A stretch of DNA of 17,058 nucleotides from Firmicutes bacterium UBA3738 (lineage in GTDB: Bacteria > Bacillota > Clostridia > Peptostreptococcales > Anaerovoracaceae): assembly GCA_002372505.1 (NCBI GenBank), contig DFGY01000070.1, positions 1 through 17,058 on the forward strand. Reading direction: 5' to 3'. The notes under the pieces were generated by a model. That model was given only the letters and a program-made list of their open reading frames with translations, was not told the origin of the DNA and did not search any database. Positions 6,813 to 14,029 of this stretch are shown one piece after another. Made by a program: the position numbers and the translations under genes. Within the stretch, counting starts at the first letter, position 1. Every line of letters begins with the position of its first letter.

Positions 6813-7778
6813 ATGAAGGAAAAATTCGTAATTGATTTAGTAACAGATGAAGAATTCATGGGATATTTCATGGTTAAGCAAATAGCTCTTAAGGTTGGCT
6901 CCAACCGTAAAACCTACCTGGATATAACTCTGGGTGACAACACCGGCGAAATATCCGGCAAGAAGTGGGATGTATCCGACGAGGAATATGCATCCTTAAG
7001 TCGCTATAGCGTTGGAGACGTAATAAAGGTACAGGCCAGAGTAACGGAATGGAACGGAATGCAGCAGCTGCGCATTTCGAAAATTCGCATGACGGGAGCC
7101 GAAGATGGAATCGACCTTAGGGATTATATAAAGGCGGCTCCGGAAGACCCTGAAGAAATGTTTGCGTATATAAGAGAGAGGGCCGGAGAGATTAACGATT
7201 CGGGACTAAGACAGCTGTGCCTTATGAATCTTGATGACAATAAAGAAAAATTATTGTATTATCCGGCGGCGTCCAAGAATCATCACGCGGAAAGATCCGG
7301 GCTCCTCTGGCATATTAAGAGAATGCTCATGAGCGGAATCGCTCTTTGCGACGTGTACACATTCCTGGATAAGGACTGGGTGGTTACCGGCGTAATACTC
7401 CACGACATTGAAAAATTAACGGAAATAGAGTCGGATAAGAACGGCATCTCAGAGGGTTACTCTTTTGAAGGAATGATGCTGGGACATATTGTACAGGGAG
7501 TGAAGCTTCTTGAAAAACAAATGGAAGAGCTGGGATTTGATTACGAGAAAAAGATTATGGTAGAGCACATGATACTTGCCCACCATAATGAACCTGATTA
7601 CGGAAGCCCCAAAAGGCCTCTCTTTCCTGAGGCACAGCTCCTTCACCACCTGGATGACATGGATGCTAAAATGTATGATATGGAAGATGCACTTAAGTCA
7701 ACACGCCCCGGAGAATTCAGCGATCGGGTGTGGACGCTGCATAACAGAAGACTATATAAAATGAAAGATGGTGAATAG
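6813..7778 (+). CDS. yhaM: YhaM-type 3'-5' exoribonuclease (OB fold + HD domain)
   Basis: A 321-residue cytoplasmic nuclease that trims RNA, and in some homologues DNA, from the 3' end in a metal-dependent way. Residues about 15-95 form the OB-fold (YLDITLGDNTGEISGKKW, IKVQARVTEWNGMQQLRI). Residues about 155-310 are an HD hydrolase core with HHAERSGLLWH (157-167), the HD pair in VILHDIEKL (His197-Asp198), the metal-ligand-like HMILAHH and HHLDDMD. Length matches YhaM/CBF1 (about 310-320). AGGAGAG 5 bases before ATG 6813 fixes the start; an upstream ATG at 6795 lies before that site. It is 5 bases from recD2, so the two are an operon of nucleic-acid metabolism. Confidence 0.9.
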   Translation: MKEKFVIDLVTDEEFMGYFMVKQIALKVGSNRKTYLDITLGDNTGEISGKKWDVSDEEYASLSRYSVGDVIKVQARVTEWNGMQQLRISKIRMTGAEDGIDLRDYIKAAPEDPEEMFAYIRERAGEINDSGLRQLCLMNLDDNKEKLLYYPAASKNHHAERSGLLWHIKRMLMSGIALCDVYTFLDKDWVVTGVILHDIEKLTEIESDKNGISEGYSFEGMMLGHIVQGVKLLEKQMEELGFDYEKKIMVEHMILAHHNEPDYGSPKRPLFPEAQLLHHLDDMDAKMYDMEDALKSTRPGEFSDRVWTLHNRRLYKMKDGE

Positions 7779-7783
7779 ATAAA

Positions 7784-9994
7784 TTGCTGCTGGAAAAGAA
7801 GGGCTCCATAGCACATGTAATATTTCACAACAGTGAAAACGGATATACGGTTGCGGTATTCGAGACTGAAGAAGAACAATTTACTATAGTAGGTAATCTC
7901 ATTCAGCCAAGGGAAGGCGCAACCTATATTTTGCATGGTGATTTTACTGTTCATCCGAAATTCGGGGAACAGTTTAAGGTTAGCGACAGCGAAGAACTCA
8001 TGCCCGAGGGAGAGGCCGGAATGATAGCCTTTCTTGCTTCGGGCATTATAAAGGGAATAGGGCCGAAAGCTGCAGCTAAAATCGTTGATAAGTTCGGTGA
8101 GGACACCTTCAGAATTATAGAAGAGGAACCGGAAAGGCTGACTCAGATTTCAGGCATTGGCGAGAAGAAGGCTGCCAGTATTTGCGAGGCCTTTTCCGCC
8201 CACAAGGAACTGGCTGAGATTTCCGTATTCCTGCAGAAATACGACATCAACGCAGGCCAGGCAGCAAAGCTCTACGCCGTTTACGGCTCAGGCACTATTG
8301 AAAAGCTGCAGGAAGATCCTTACGCCATGATTGACGACATTTTCGGAATCGGCTTTGTGAAGGCTGATGCAATGGCGGCAAAACTGGGCTTTGACAAGGA
8401 GCATGAGCACAGAATCAGAAGTGGGATAATGTACAGGCTCACTGAGTACGTCATGAGCGGAAATGTTTTCGTGCCCAGAAACGAGCTTGCGGAATCTGCG
8501 GCTCAGATGCTGGATGTGTCAATTGGCCTGGTGGATGAGTCCATGGTGGATCTTGTATTCAGAGGCCAGATAAAAATAGAAATGCTTGAAGGTCGGGAAG
8601 TGGTCTACCAGTATCACTACCTGAAGGCGGAGCAGAATGTAGCCTATACTTTAGCCGTTTTACAACAGGCCGAGCCTAAGATGATTAAGTCGGATATAGA
8701 TGCTCTCATTGAGTTTAATGTGGGCAGGGTTGGCGTGCCCTACAGTGAAGAGCAGAGGAAGGCCATAAGGATGTCCCTGGAAAGCAGCGTCTCGGTAATT
8801 ACAGGTGGCCCTGGCACAGGAAAGACCACCATAATTAAAGGCATCCTGGACATTCTTTCTCAAAGCGGAATGGACATAGCCATTGCCGCGCCTACAGGCA
8901 GGGCTGCCAAGAGAATTACGGAAACAACAGGATATCCTGCCAGCACCATTCACAGACTGCTGGAATACAGCTACGGCGAAGGCGAATTCAGCATGAAGTT
9001 TGCAAAGAACGAAGAGAATCCTCTGAAGGTGCAGGCTGTGGTAATAGACGAAGCATCCATGGTGGACCTTATGCTTATGGACGGACTGGTCAGGGCAATA
9101 AAGCCGGGGACGAGGCTCATTCTCGTCGGCGACGCAGACCAGCTGCCCTCAGTAGGAGCAGGCAACGTTCTCGGAGATATTCTGGAGAGTGACGTCATTA
9201 ATTCCATAAAGCTGACGGAAATATTCCGCCAGGCCGAGGAAAGCATGATCGTCGTCAACGCCCACAGAATCAATAACGGAGAAAGACCTTCCATAAACGA
9301 CCGGGATACGGACTTCTTCTTCATCAGAACCGAGGGAGAGGCTGAAATGGCCGGCACCATAAAAGACCTTTGCGCCACAAGGCTTCCCGGGCACTACACG
9401 GAGCTTGACCCTATGAAGGACATTCAGGTTCTGACCCCTGTGAGAAAGGGAAACGTCGGGGTCATGTCCTTAAACAAAGAGCTACAGCAGACCCTTAACC
9501 CGCCGGCGTCCGACAAGAACGAAAAGAGCTTTGGCGATCGGATTTTCCGGGAAGGGGACAAGGTGATGCAGATAAAGAATAATTACGAAAAACGCTGGAA
9601 GGACTCGGAAGAGTTCACCGATGGTGAAGGAGTCTTTAACGGCGACCTTGGTGTAATTGATAAAATAAATAACGAATACGGCTACATGACCGTAATCTTT
9701 GACGACAGCCGCTACGTGAATTACGAATTCGGCGAGCTGGAGCAGCTGGAAATGGCCTACGCCATTACGGTTCATAAAAGCCAGGGCAGCGAATTTCCCA
9801 TCGTAGTCATGCCCATGTCCTGGTTTCCGCCCATGCTGGCCACCAGGAACCTTCTTTACACCGCCGTCACCCGCGGCAAGCAGGCCGTAGTAATGGTCGG
9901 CTCCGAAAACAAAATGCTGGCCATGATAGATAACGACCGCATAAATAAACGATACTCAGGACTAGCCGTCAGACTAAAAGGATATGTAAGGTGA
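7784..9994 (+). CDS. recD2: RecD2-type ATP-dependent DNA helicase
   Basis: A 736-residue SF1B 5'-3' helicase of the RecD/TraA-like family, acting in DNA repair without RecBC. In order: an N-terminal OB-like region, two helix-hairpin-helix stretches (IIKGIGPKAAAKI, about 88-100, and QISGIGEKKAASI, about 121-133), Walker A GGPGTGKTT (341-349), Walker B IDEASMVD (421-428), motif III VGDADQLPSVG, the SH3-like region, motif V TVHKSQGSEFP and motif VI LYTAVTRGK. The start is a TTG with a weak GGTGA 10 bases upstream, and the gene lies 5 bases after yhaM. Its TGA stop lies inside a REP-like hairpin (GGTGACAAGG), so the last two or three codons come from or abut the repeat. Confidence 0.94.
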   Translation: MLLEKKGSIAHVIFHNSENGYTVAVFETEEEQFTIVGNLIQPREGATYILHGDFTVHPKFGEQFKVSDSEELMPEGEAGMIAFLASGIIKGIGPKAAAKIVDKFGEDTFRIIEEEPERLTQISGIGEKKAASICEAFSAHKELAEISVFLQKYDINAGQAAKLYAVYGSGTIEKLQEDPYAMIDDIFGIGFVKADAMAAKLGFDKEHEHRIRSGIMYRLTEYVMSGNVFVPRNELAESAAQMLDVSIGLVDESMVDLVFRGQIKIEMLEGREVVYQYHYLKAEQNVAYTLAVLQQAEPKMIKSDIDALIEFNVGRVGVPYSEEQRKAIRMSLESSVSVITGGPGTGKTTIIKGILDILSQSGMDIAIAAPTGRAAKRITETTGYPASTIHRLLEYSYGEGEFSMKFAKNEENPLKVQAVVIDEASMVDLMLMDGLVRAIKPGTRLILVGDADQLPSVGAGNVLGDILESDVINSIKLTEIFRQAEESMIVVNAHRINNGERPSINDRDTDFFFIRTEGEAEMAGTIKDLCATRLPGHYTELDPMKDIQVLTPVRKGNVGVMSLNKELQQTLNPPASDKNEKSFGDRIFREGDKVMQIKNNYEKRWKDSEEFTDGEGVFNGDLGVIDKINNEYGYMTVIFDDSRYVNYEFGELEQLEMAYAITVHKSQGSEFPIVVMPMSWFPPMLATRNLLYTAVTRGKQAVVMVGSENKMLAMIDNDRINKRYSGLAVRLKGYVR

Positions 9995-10068
9995 CAAGGG
10001 GACGTTTCTCGTGTCACCTTTTACCATGAACTGTCAAAAGATGACGAGAGAACCGTCCCCTTGTCATC
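9990..10068. repeat. REP-like inverted pair, family A (copy 1)
   Basis: The left hairpin (9990-10018) has arms GGTGACA/TGTCACC; the right hairpin (10040-10068) has arms GATGAC/GTCATC. The two are in inverted orientation. The changed bases in the left stem are matched on both sides (GGTGAC with GTCACC), which supports selection for or inheritance of the hairpin. It supplies the recD2 stop codon and ends just before the comF ribosome site. Confidence 0.88.
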
Positions 10069-10074
10069 TAGAGG

Positions 10075-10923
10075 ATGAAGGATATGCTGAATAATATTAT
10101 TGCAAATTTAAATCAAATAATATTTCCGAAAAGTATTTACTGCATTTGTTGTGGGAGTGTTATTGATTCCAGTAGATCCTATTCTCTTTGCGACTCGTGT
10201 ATCGAGAAAATAAAGTGGGTCGGTGGCAACACTTGCGAGAAATGTGGAAGGGTGCTCAATGAAAGGACTCATCACAGGCTTTGTTCCGATTGCAGGGATT
10301 TTCCTCATTACTATGACAGGGGCTATACCTGTGCGGAGTACTCTCTGTATGAAAGGGCTATCGTCTCCGATCTAAAGTACAACGATAAAAGTTATATAGG
10401 AAAAGTTCTCGGAAACATCCTTGCCGACCGTATGCTGGCTGAGTTTACGGCAGATGAACTTCAGGCAAAATACGACTTTGTCATTCCCGTTCCAATTAGC
10501 TCAAAGCGCTATGAGACGCGAGGTTATAATCAAGCTGAAATTATGGCCCGAGCCTTTTCAAAACTTACCGGACTTTGCTTAGACGCAAACGTTCTCATAA
10601 GAACTGCCAGCACAGAGGCCATGAAAGATCTCAGCCGCAGCGAGCGATATTCCAATATCAGCGGGGCCTTCGAAGTCACCGGGCATGGCAAGGATGTACT
10701 ACCCGGCACAACGGCCTTAATTATAGACGACATTTACACCACCGGTGCCACCGCAGGAGAATGCGCCAAAGTTTTAAAATCAGCCGGAGCAGAGCGCATC
10801 GACATACTCACCTTTGCCGCCGGAGGTGACAGGGGACGGTTCTCCCGTCATCTTTTGACAAAAAAAGTTAATGAATATAGAAAGGAGGATAATGAATATG
10901 CCAAGACAGGCCAGAATGATTAG
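10075..10923 (+). CDS. comF: ComF family phosphoribosyltransferase-like protein with repeat-derived tail
   Basis: A 282-residue homologue of ComF, the cytoplasmic protein that helps single-stranded DNA handling during natural transformation. The N-terminal zinc finger is CICCG...CDSC...CEKC...CSDC (about 22-80). The PRPP-binding motif of the type I phosphoribosyltransferase fold is LIIDDIYTTGATAGE (about 215-230). ComF normally ends soon after the LTFAA strand, near residue 249. Here residues 250-282 (GGDRGRFSRHLLTKK...) are translated from the left REP hairpin and the RAYT leader, so the native stop appears to have been lost by the insertion. ATG 10084 is an alternative start with AGAGG/GAAGG upstream. 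The frame ends inside the RAYT gene, overlapping it by 26 bases. No other competence genes are nearby. Confidence 0.9.
   Translation: MKDMLNNIIANLNQIIFPKSIYCICCGSVIDSSRSYSLCDSCIEKIKWVGGNTCEKCGRVLNERTHHRLCSDCRDFPHYYDRGYTCAEYSLYERAIVSDLKYNDKSYIGKVLGNILADRMLAEFTADELQAKYDFVIPVPISSKRYETRGYNQAEIMARAFSKLTGLCLDANVLIRTASTEAMKDLSRSERYSNISGAFEVTGHGKDVLPGTTALIIDDIYTTGATAGECAKVLKSAGAERIDILTFAAGGDRGRFSRHLLTKKVNEYRKEDNEYAKTGQND
10825..10852. repeat. REP-like hairpin, family A, left end of RAYT unit (copy 2L)
   Basis: GGTGACAGGGGACGGTTCTC then CCGTCATC: an imperfect palindrome with outer arms GGTGAC/GTCATC. It is translated in frame as part of ComF. The following TTTTGACA is also found at copy 3 (13980-13987). 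Confidence 0.85.
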
Positions 10924-11638
10924 CGAAACAGGTTATTACCATGTAATAATGAGAGGGGTTTCCAAGCAAATTCTTTTCGAAGAAGACAATGATTATTATT
11001 TTTTTATCAACAGACTGGGAAAATATAGTTCAGAAGTAAATGTTAGGGTGTGTGCCTATTGCCTGATGAGTAATCATGTTCACTTGTTGATCCATGACAT
11101 TGATAACAATCTTTCTGAAATGATGAAGAAACTGGGGGTTAGCTACTCAAATTTTTTCAACGAAAAATATGAAAGGGTAGGTCATCTATTTCAGGGTAGG
11201 TTTCTAAGCGAGTCCATAGATAATGATAGCCAATTCTGTATTGTATTAAGATATATTCTCAACAACCCTTCTAAGGCAGGTCTATGTCCACCTGAAAAGT
11301 ATAGATGGAGCAGTTATAACGAATATGGGAATAATAAATCTTTTGTTGACACAAATTTAATAGAGAATTTGTTTGCCGACTTTGAGCAGTATAAAGATTT
11401 CATCAGGAACCAAAATGAAGACGAATGTCTTGAGTATAAAGATAACAGGCGTGGTGATGAATGGGCGAGAAGTGTTATACGTGAATCGCTGGGAATAAGC
11501 GTTGGAACGGCAATAAAGGGATTTGACAGAGAAAAACGTAATGATGCAATAAGAATCCTTAAACGAAAAGGCGTGACAATAAGGCAGATAGAAAGACTTA
11601 CCGGAATATCAAAAGGTGTAATACAGAAGGTGAAATGA
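10898..11638 (+). CDS. REP-associated tyrosine transposase (RAYT), Y1_Tnp family
   Basis: A 246-residue HUH endonuclease related to IS200/IS605 TnpA. It is expected to cut and rejoin single-stranded REP hairpins. The opening MPRQARMISETGYYHVIMRG is typical; the HUH motif is NHVHLL (His60, His62) and the probable catalytic tyrosine is Tyr119 in LRYILNNPSKAGL. RVGHLFQGRF is the conserved loop ahead of it. Residues about 185-246 form an extra C-terminal domain (WARSVIRESLG, VTIRQIERLTGISKGVIQKV) that looks like a DnaA-C/HTH DNA-binding region, seen in some RAYT groups. GGAGG 10884-10888 is 9 bases from ATG 10898, so this start is preferred over ATGs at 10871 and 10892. All key residues are present; the enzyme looks active. 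It is the likely source of mobility for the family A hairpins. Confidence 0.92.
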   Translation: MPRQARMISETGYYHVIMRGVSKQILFEEDNDYYFFINRLGKYSSEVNVRVCAYCLMSNHVHLLIHDIDNNLSEMMKKLGVSYSNFFNEKYERVGHLFQGRFLSESIDNDSQFCIVLRYILNNPSKAGLCPPEKYRWSSYNEYGNNKSFVDTNLIENLFADFEQYKDFIRNQNEDECLEYKDNRRGDEWARSVIRESLGISVGTAIKGFDREKRNDAIRILKRKGVTIRQIERLTGISKGVIQKVK

Positions 11639-11667
11639 TGATTTCAGAATGGTAATTAATGGTGAAA

Positions 11668-11696
11668 GATGACAGGAGAACCGTCCCACTGTCATC
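11668..11696. repeat. REP-like hairpin, family A, right end of RAYT unit (copy 2R)
   Basis: GATGACAGGAGAACCGTCCC then ACTGTCATC: arms GATGAC/GTCATC, inverted relative to the left hairpin at 10825. It lies 30 bases after the RAYT stop. Confidence 0.85.
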
Positions 11697-11799
11697 CCGA
11701 AAAGTTTGATGAAACATTATGGAGAACGCTTCTGAAGCACGTGGTCATATATACAAAGAAAGATATTAGGTTCGTTTTCAGAAACGGGCAAGAGGTGCA

Positions 11800-11830
11800 G
11801 ATGCTCTGATGGGTGCTCCGTCAGGGCATC
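11800..11830 (+). terminator. Terminator-like hairpin of repeated module M (copy 1)
   Basis: GATGCTCTGA (11800-11809) pairs with TCAGGGCATC (11821-11830), 10 bp with one G-U, around TGGGTGCTCCG. It is near-identical to 16744-16775. The poly-T run seen in that copy is replaced here by TCTC. The 100 bases before it (11697-11799) hold no convincing gene. Confidence 0.7.
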
Positions 11831-11837
11831 TCTCATA

Positions 11838-11866
11838 TTGAGATAGGACTATAATAATGTTAGAAT
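11838..11866 (+). promoter_or_regulatory. Promoter of module M, copy 1 (operon 11935-13730)
   Basis: TTGAGA (11838-11843), a 17-base spacer and TAGAAT (11861-11866) give a sigma-A type promoter. The copy at 15500 has the same layout with TTGAGG and TATAAT. A second possible -10 (TATAAT, 11850-11855) lies between. Confidence 0.65.
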
Positions 11867-11883
11867 GTTTGTGGAGTAACAGC

Positions 11884-11913
11884 CACCCAGGACTGCAGCG
11901 GTAGGTCTGGGTG
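11884..11913 (+). promoter_or_regulatory. Conserved leader hairpin of module M, copy 1
   Basis: CACCCAG (11884-11890) pairs with CTGGGTG (11907-11913) around a loop containing GACTGCAGCGGTA. The identical GACTGCAGCGGTA loop recurs at 15565-15577 in the second copy. It lies in the presumed 5' untranslated region, ending 11 bases before the AAGGAG site. Confidence 0.6.
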
Positions 11914-11934
11914 CTTGTTTATAGAAGGAGAAAA

Positions 11935-12349
11935 ATGAGCCAATACGATTTTATAGCAGCAGATAAGAAATTGGATCCTCTTGAAATAGGAGTAGAGGCG
12001 GATGGGCGTGTTATTATCATACAAAATGAGGATCACGTGCTTGGAATATATGATGAACCGAGTAGTTGTATTGAGCCGTTTACAAATCTCCCGGCGATTG
12101 TGAATGTGCAGATTGGAGATTTCGATAATGTGAAAACAGAACTATTCAACTATGTGAAGGCTGCCATTAAGGAAAATGACACCATAGAGCTATGGTCTAC
12201 ATGGATGGGGGGAAACCGATGGCATAGAGAAGAGAACCATGCCTGGGGAAAACATAACGGTTGAGGATATTCGGTGGGTATTTGGTCGCAATAACTTAGA
12301 CCACCCAAGATGCCTGAAGGTTTATAAATGGACACGAGGAAAGAAATAG
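11935..12349 (+). pseudogene. Hypothetical protein gene with frameshift at a G6 tract
   Basis: From ATG 11935 (AAGGAG 4 bases ahead) the frame reads MSQYDFIAADKKLDPLEIGV and stops at 12264 after 109 residues. At 12207-12212 there is a run of six G. Reading it as five G restores a second open stretch (WMGETDGIEKRTMPGENITV, then EDIRWVFGRNNLDHPRCLKV, YKWTRGKK) to a stop at 12349, about 137 residues in total. This resembles a small family of uncharacterised Firmicute proteins that begin with YDFIA and end with a CLKIYKW-like stretch. The relic of the same gene at 15878-15927 has five G and the open frame. It could be a true pseudogene, a slipping tract or a base-calling error. Function unknown. 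Confidence 0.75.
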
Positions 12350-12429
12350 ACAAACGGGAATTTGTAAGGCAGATTATTACATTGATGTATAGGCATCCGA
12401 AAAGTAAAATTATAAGGAGAGGACTCCAA

Positions 12430-12759
12430 ATGAAAAGTAAAGTATCAAAGGTACTGATAATAATATCGATGTTCTTAATAGTCACAACACCGATCTGCTT
12501 CGGTCTAGCTGCATTGCTCGAAGAGCCCACTAATGGAGGCCCTTTATATTTGCTGTTTGCAGGACCATTCAGCATTATGTTTGTTTTTGCTCCATTGCCG
12601 TGCCTCATAATGTCGATTATCGGCACTATATTTGCGGCGAAGAATAGAAGTGAAAACGAAGGGAAATCAGCGACAGTGTGGTTGGTCTTAGGTGTAATTT
12701 GCATTGTGGCGTCGGCATTATGGTTAATGGGTATAGCAACATTGGCTCAGACATGGTGA
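12430..12759 (+). CDS. Small three-helix membrane protein, unknown function
   Basis: 109 residues, starting MKSKVSKVLIIISMFLIVTT, with AAGGAGAGG 8-10 bases before ATG 12430; an in-frame ATG at 12328 lies inside the preceding gene's end and has no site. Hydrophobic segments are at about 8-28, 38-65 and 82-106. Basic residues before the first helix and the KNRSENEGK loop suggest that the loop between helices 2 and 3 is cytoplasmic. I do not recognise the family. It is second in a likely operon after the frameshifted gene and before a lipoprotein. Confidence 0.75.
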   Translation: MKSKVSKVLIIISMFLIVTTPICFGLAALLEEPTNGGPLYLLFAGPFSIMFVFAPLPCLIMSIIGTIFAAKNRSENEGKSATVWLVLGVICIVASALWLMGIATLAQTW

Positions 12760-12806
12760 CAAGTAGATTACGTATCAATTAAGAGCGTATAGTTAGGAGG
12801 GTCAAA

Positions 12807-13730
12807 GTGAAGAGAGTATTGTTATTCATATTCATAGTAAGCGTGCTGTGTTGCATAACGGCATGTGATGACGGTAAGACTAATACCATGAATGATTTGG
12901 AAGAGTATACAGCAAAGCAGGAAGTCGTGGTCAATGAACAAATCTTGGATTGCATTAAAAATAAAGACGCTGATGCATTGAACGCGTTGTTCTCAAAGAA
13001 CTCAAAATGGCAGACTGACTTCTATCTTGAAAAAGACATAGATGAAGAATGCGTGGCTTTTATCAAGGCTTTTGATGATCATACAATTGTTGAGAGAGTT
13101 GACGGTGGAGGACCGGCTCTTTCCGGTTCTGAAACTGCTCAGCCTTTATACATATATGGGGAATGTGAACTAGCTTTAAATAACGGAGACAAATACCAAA
13201 TGGAGTGGAGCAGCTGTGATATATATGACGGCATGACTGATTACCTAGGTTTAGAGAGGTTGATACTGAAGACAAATGAGGGTGAGGTCGTAGCAAAATG
13301 CGGAAACTATGGACTTCGTGATTATGTAGAGGAGCAGCGGAAAGAGCTTCTGGACACTGTAAAAGACATCATCAATACACAGAATGCACAGGGCCTGGTT
13401 GATTTGGTACCTGAAGAGTATAGAGGTGATAAAATAATGTCCAATGCCGAAAAATGCATAGAAATTTTTGGCGGTCACAAGATAAAGGAAATGCCAGAAT
13501 ATACCCTTGATTACAGAGGTGGAAACATAGATGAGACTCTCCAAATAATATATTACGGATTTGATGTTCCTCTTGATGATGGCCGCACTTTCGATGTATG
13601 TATGAAGTATAATATACGAGACTATGATCCATATGATAAAGCGAGTTATGACATAGACAGCCAATACGGCAAGTACGGTCTAATCTGGTTTAATGTTGAA
13701 GATGATAAAGATAACGATGTCACCCTGTAG
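12807..13730 (+). CDS. Lipoprotein with two DUF5104-like units
   Basis: A 307-residue exported lipoprotein. The signal peptide MKRVLLFIFIVSVLCCITAC ends in the lipobox ITAC (Cys20), so it should be anchored on the outer face of the membrane. The start is GTG with AGGAGGG 6 bases upstream. The mature part seems to contain two related units. Residues about 42-155 hold ILDCIKNKDADALNALFSKN, and residues about 185-295 hold VKDIINTQNAQGLVDLVPEE; each begins with a helix of the form I..I....A..L..L and ends in a YGxYGL/CGNYGL strand. The first part resembles DUF5104 lipoproteins. The gene is followed by a terminator. Function is unknown. Confidence 0.82.
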   Translation: MKRVLLFIFIVSVLCCITACDDGKTNTMNDLEEYTAKQEVVVNEQILDCIKNKDADALNALFSKNSKWQTDFYLEKDIDEECVAFIKAFDDHTIVERVDGGGPALSGSETAQPLYIYGECELALNNGDKYQMEWSSCDIYDGMTDYLGLERLILKTNEGEVVAKCGNYGLRDYVEEQRKELLDTVKDIINTQNAQGLVDLVPEEYRGDKIMSNAEKCIEIFGGHKIKEMPEYTLDYRGGNIDETLQIIYYGFDVPLDDGRTFDVCMKYNIRDYDPYDKASYDIDSQYGKYGLIWFNVEDDKDNDVTL

Positions 13731-13815
13731 ATAGGAGTTAGAAGAAAGAATACATCAAAGTTCCTGAGAATAGTGAGCAATTAGATTCAGGTTTGCACAT
13801 ATGTCCATACCATTG

Positions 13816-13857
13816 AGGGGTGCTGTGTTTATCGTTGAATGATACGAACACCCCTTT
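13816..13857 (+). terminator. Intrinsic terminator after the lipoprotein operon
   Basis: AGGGGTG (13816-13822) pairs with CACCCCTT (13849-13856), with partial pairing inside (TTTATC with GATACG) and TTTT following. It ends operon 1. Confidence 0.75.
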
Positions 13858-13885
13858 TCAAATTGTATCCAAGTGCTACGGCTAA

Positions 13886-13950
13886 CCGACGACATTTATA
13901 CCACCGGCGCCACCGCAGGAGAATGCGCCAAGGTTTTAAAATCAGCCGGA
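13886..13950 (+). pseudogene. Duplicated fragment of the comF 3' end
   Basis: From GACGACATTTATACC to TCAGCCGG this matches comF 10726-10787 with only three changes (TAT/TAC, GGC/GGT, AAG/AAA), all at third codon positions. The frame encodes DDIYTTGATAGECAKVLKSA. It then joins directly to a family A REP; the 36 bases present in comF between two GCCGGAG repeats (10783 and 10819) are missing, an exact 12-codon deletion. The fragment has no start or promoter. It shows that comF sequence moved or was copied together with an adjoining REP. Confidence 0.88.
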
Positions 13951-14029
13951 GGTGACAGGGGGACGATTCTCCCGTCATCTTTTGACAAATCATGGCAAAA
14001 GATGACGGGAGAACCGTCCCCCTGTCATC
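13951..14029. repeat. REP-like inverted pair, family A (copy 3)
   Basis: The left hairpin is 13951-13979 and the right hairpin 14001-14029. Together they form an almost perfect inverted repeat of about 36-base arms (extending into CTTTTG) with a short centre AAATCATGG. It is the RAYT-less counterpart of the comF-RAYT arrangement. Stretch 14030-14163 downstream is AT-rich, has a small GAGTC/GACTC hairpin (14118-14134) and presumably holds the promoter of the surface protein, which I cannot place. Confidence 0.88.

Larger units (their letters stand above)
10825..11696. mobile_element. RAYT-REP unit inserted at the comF 3' end
   Basis: A Y1 transposase gene is bounded by family A hairpins in opposite orientation: left 10825-10852, right 11668-11696. 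This is the classical arrangement of a REP-associated tyrosine transposase between two REP sequences. The left boundary lies in frame at codon 251 of comF. No target-site duplication can be seen with confidence. Base composition turns more AT-rich from here on. Confidence 0.8.

Noticed and set aside
6679..6813. Upstream 45-codon extension of nadE
   Set aside because: The extension has no family similarity, and GGAGGT lies 8 bases before ATG 6678; it also overlaps the divergent promoter region.
12328..12429. N-terminal extension of the small membrane protein from ATG 12328
   Set aside because: It overlaps the restored end of the preceding gene and has no ribosome site; AAGGAGAGG precedes ATG 12430.
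13251..13664. Minus-strand frame opposite the two-unit lipoprotein
   Set aside because: The plus frame has a lipobox, GTG with a strong ribosome site and internal repeats; the minus frame has none.
13951..14029. CRISPR-like repeats with spacers
   Set aside because: The repeats are inverted hairpin pairs scattered at gene ends, not regularly spaced direct repeats.
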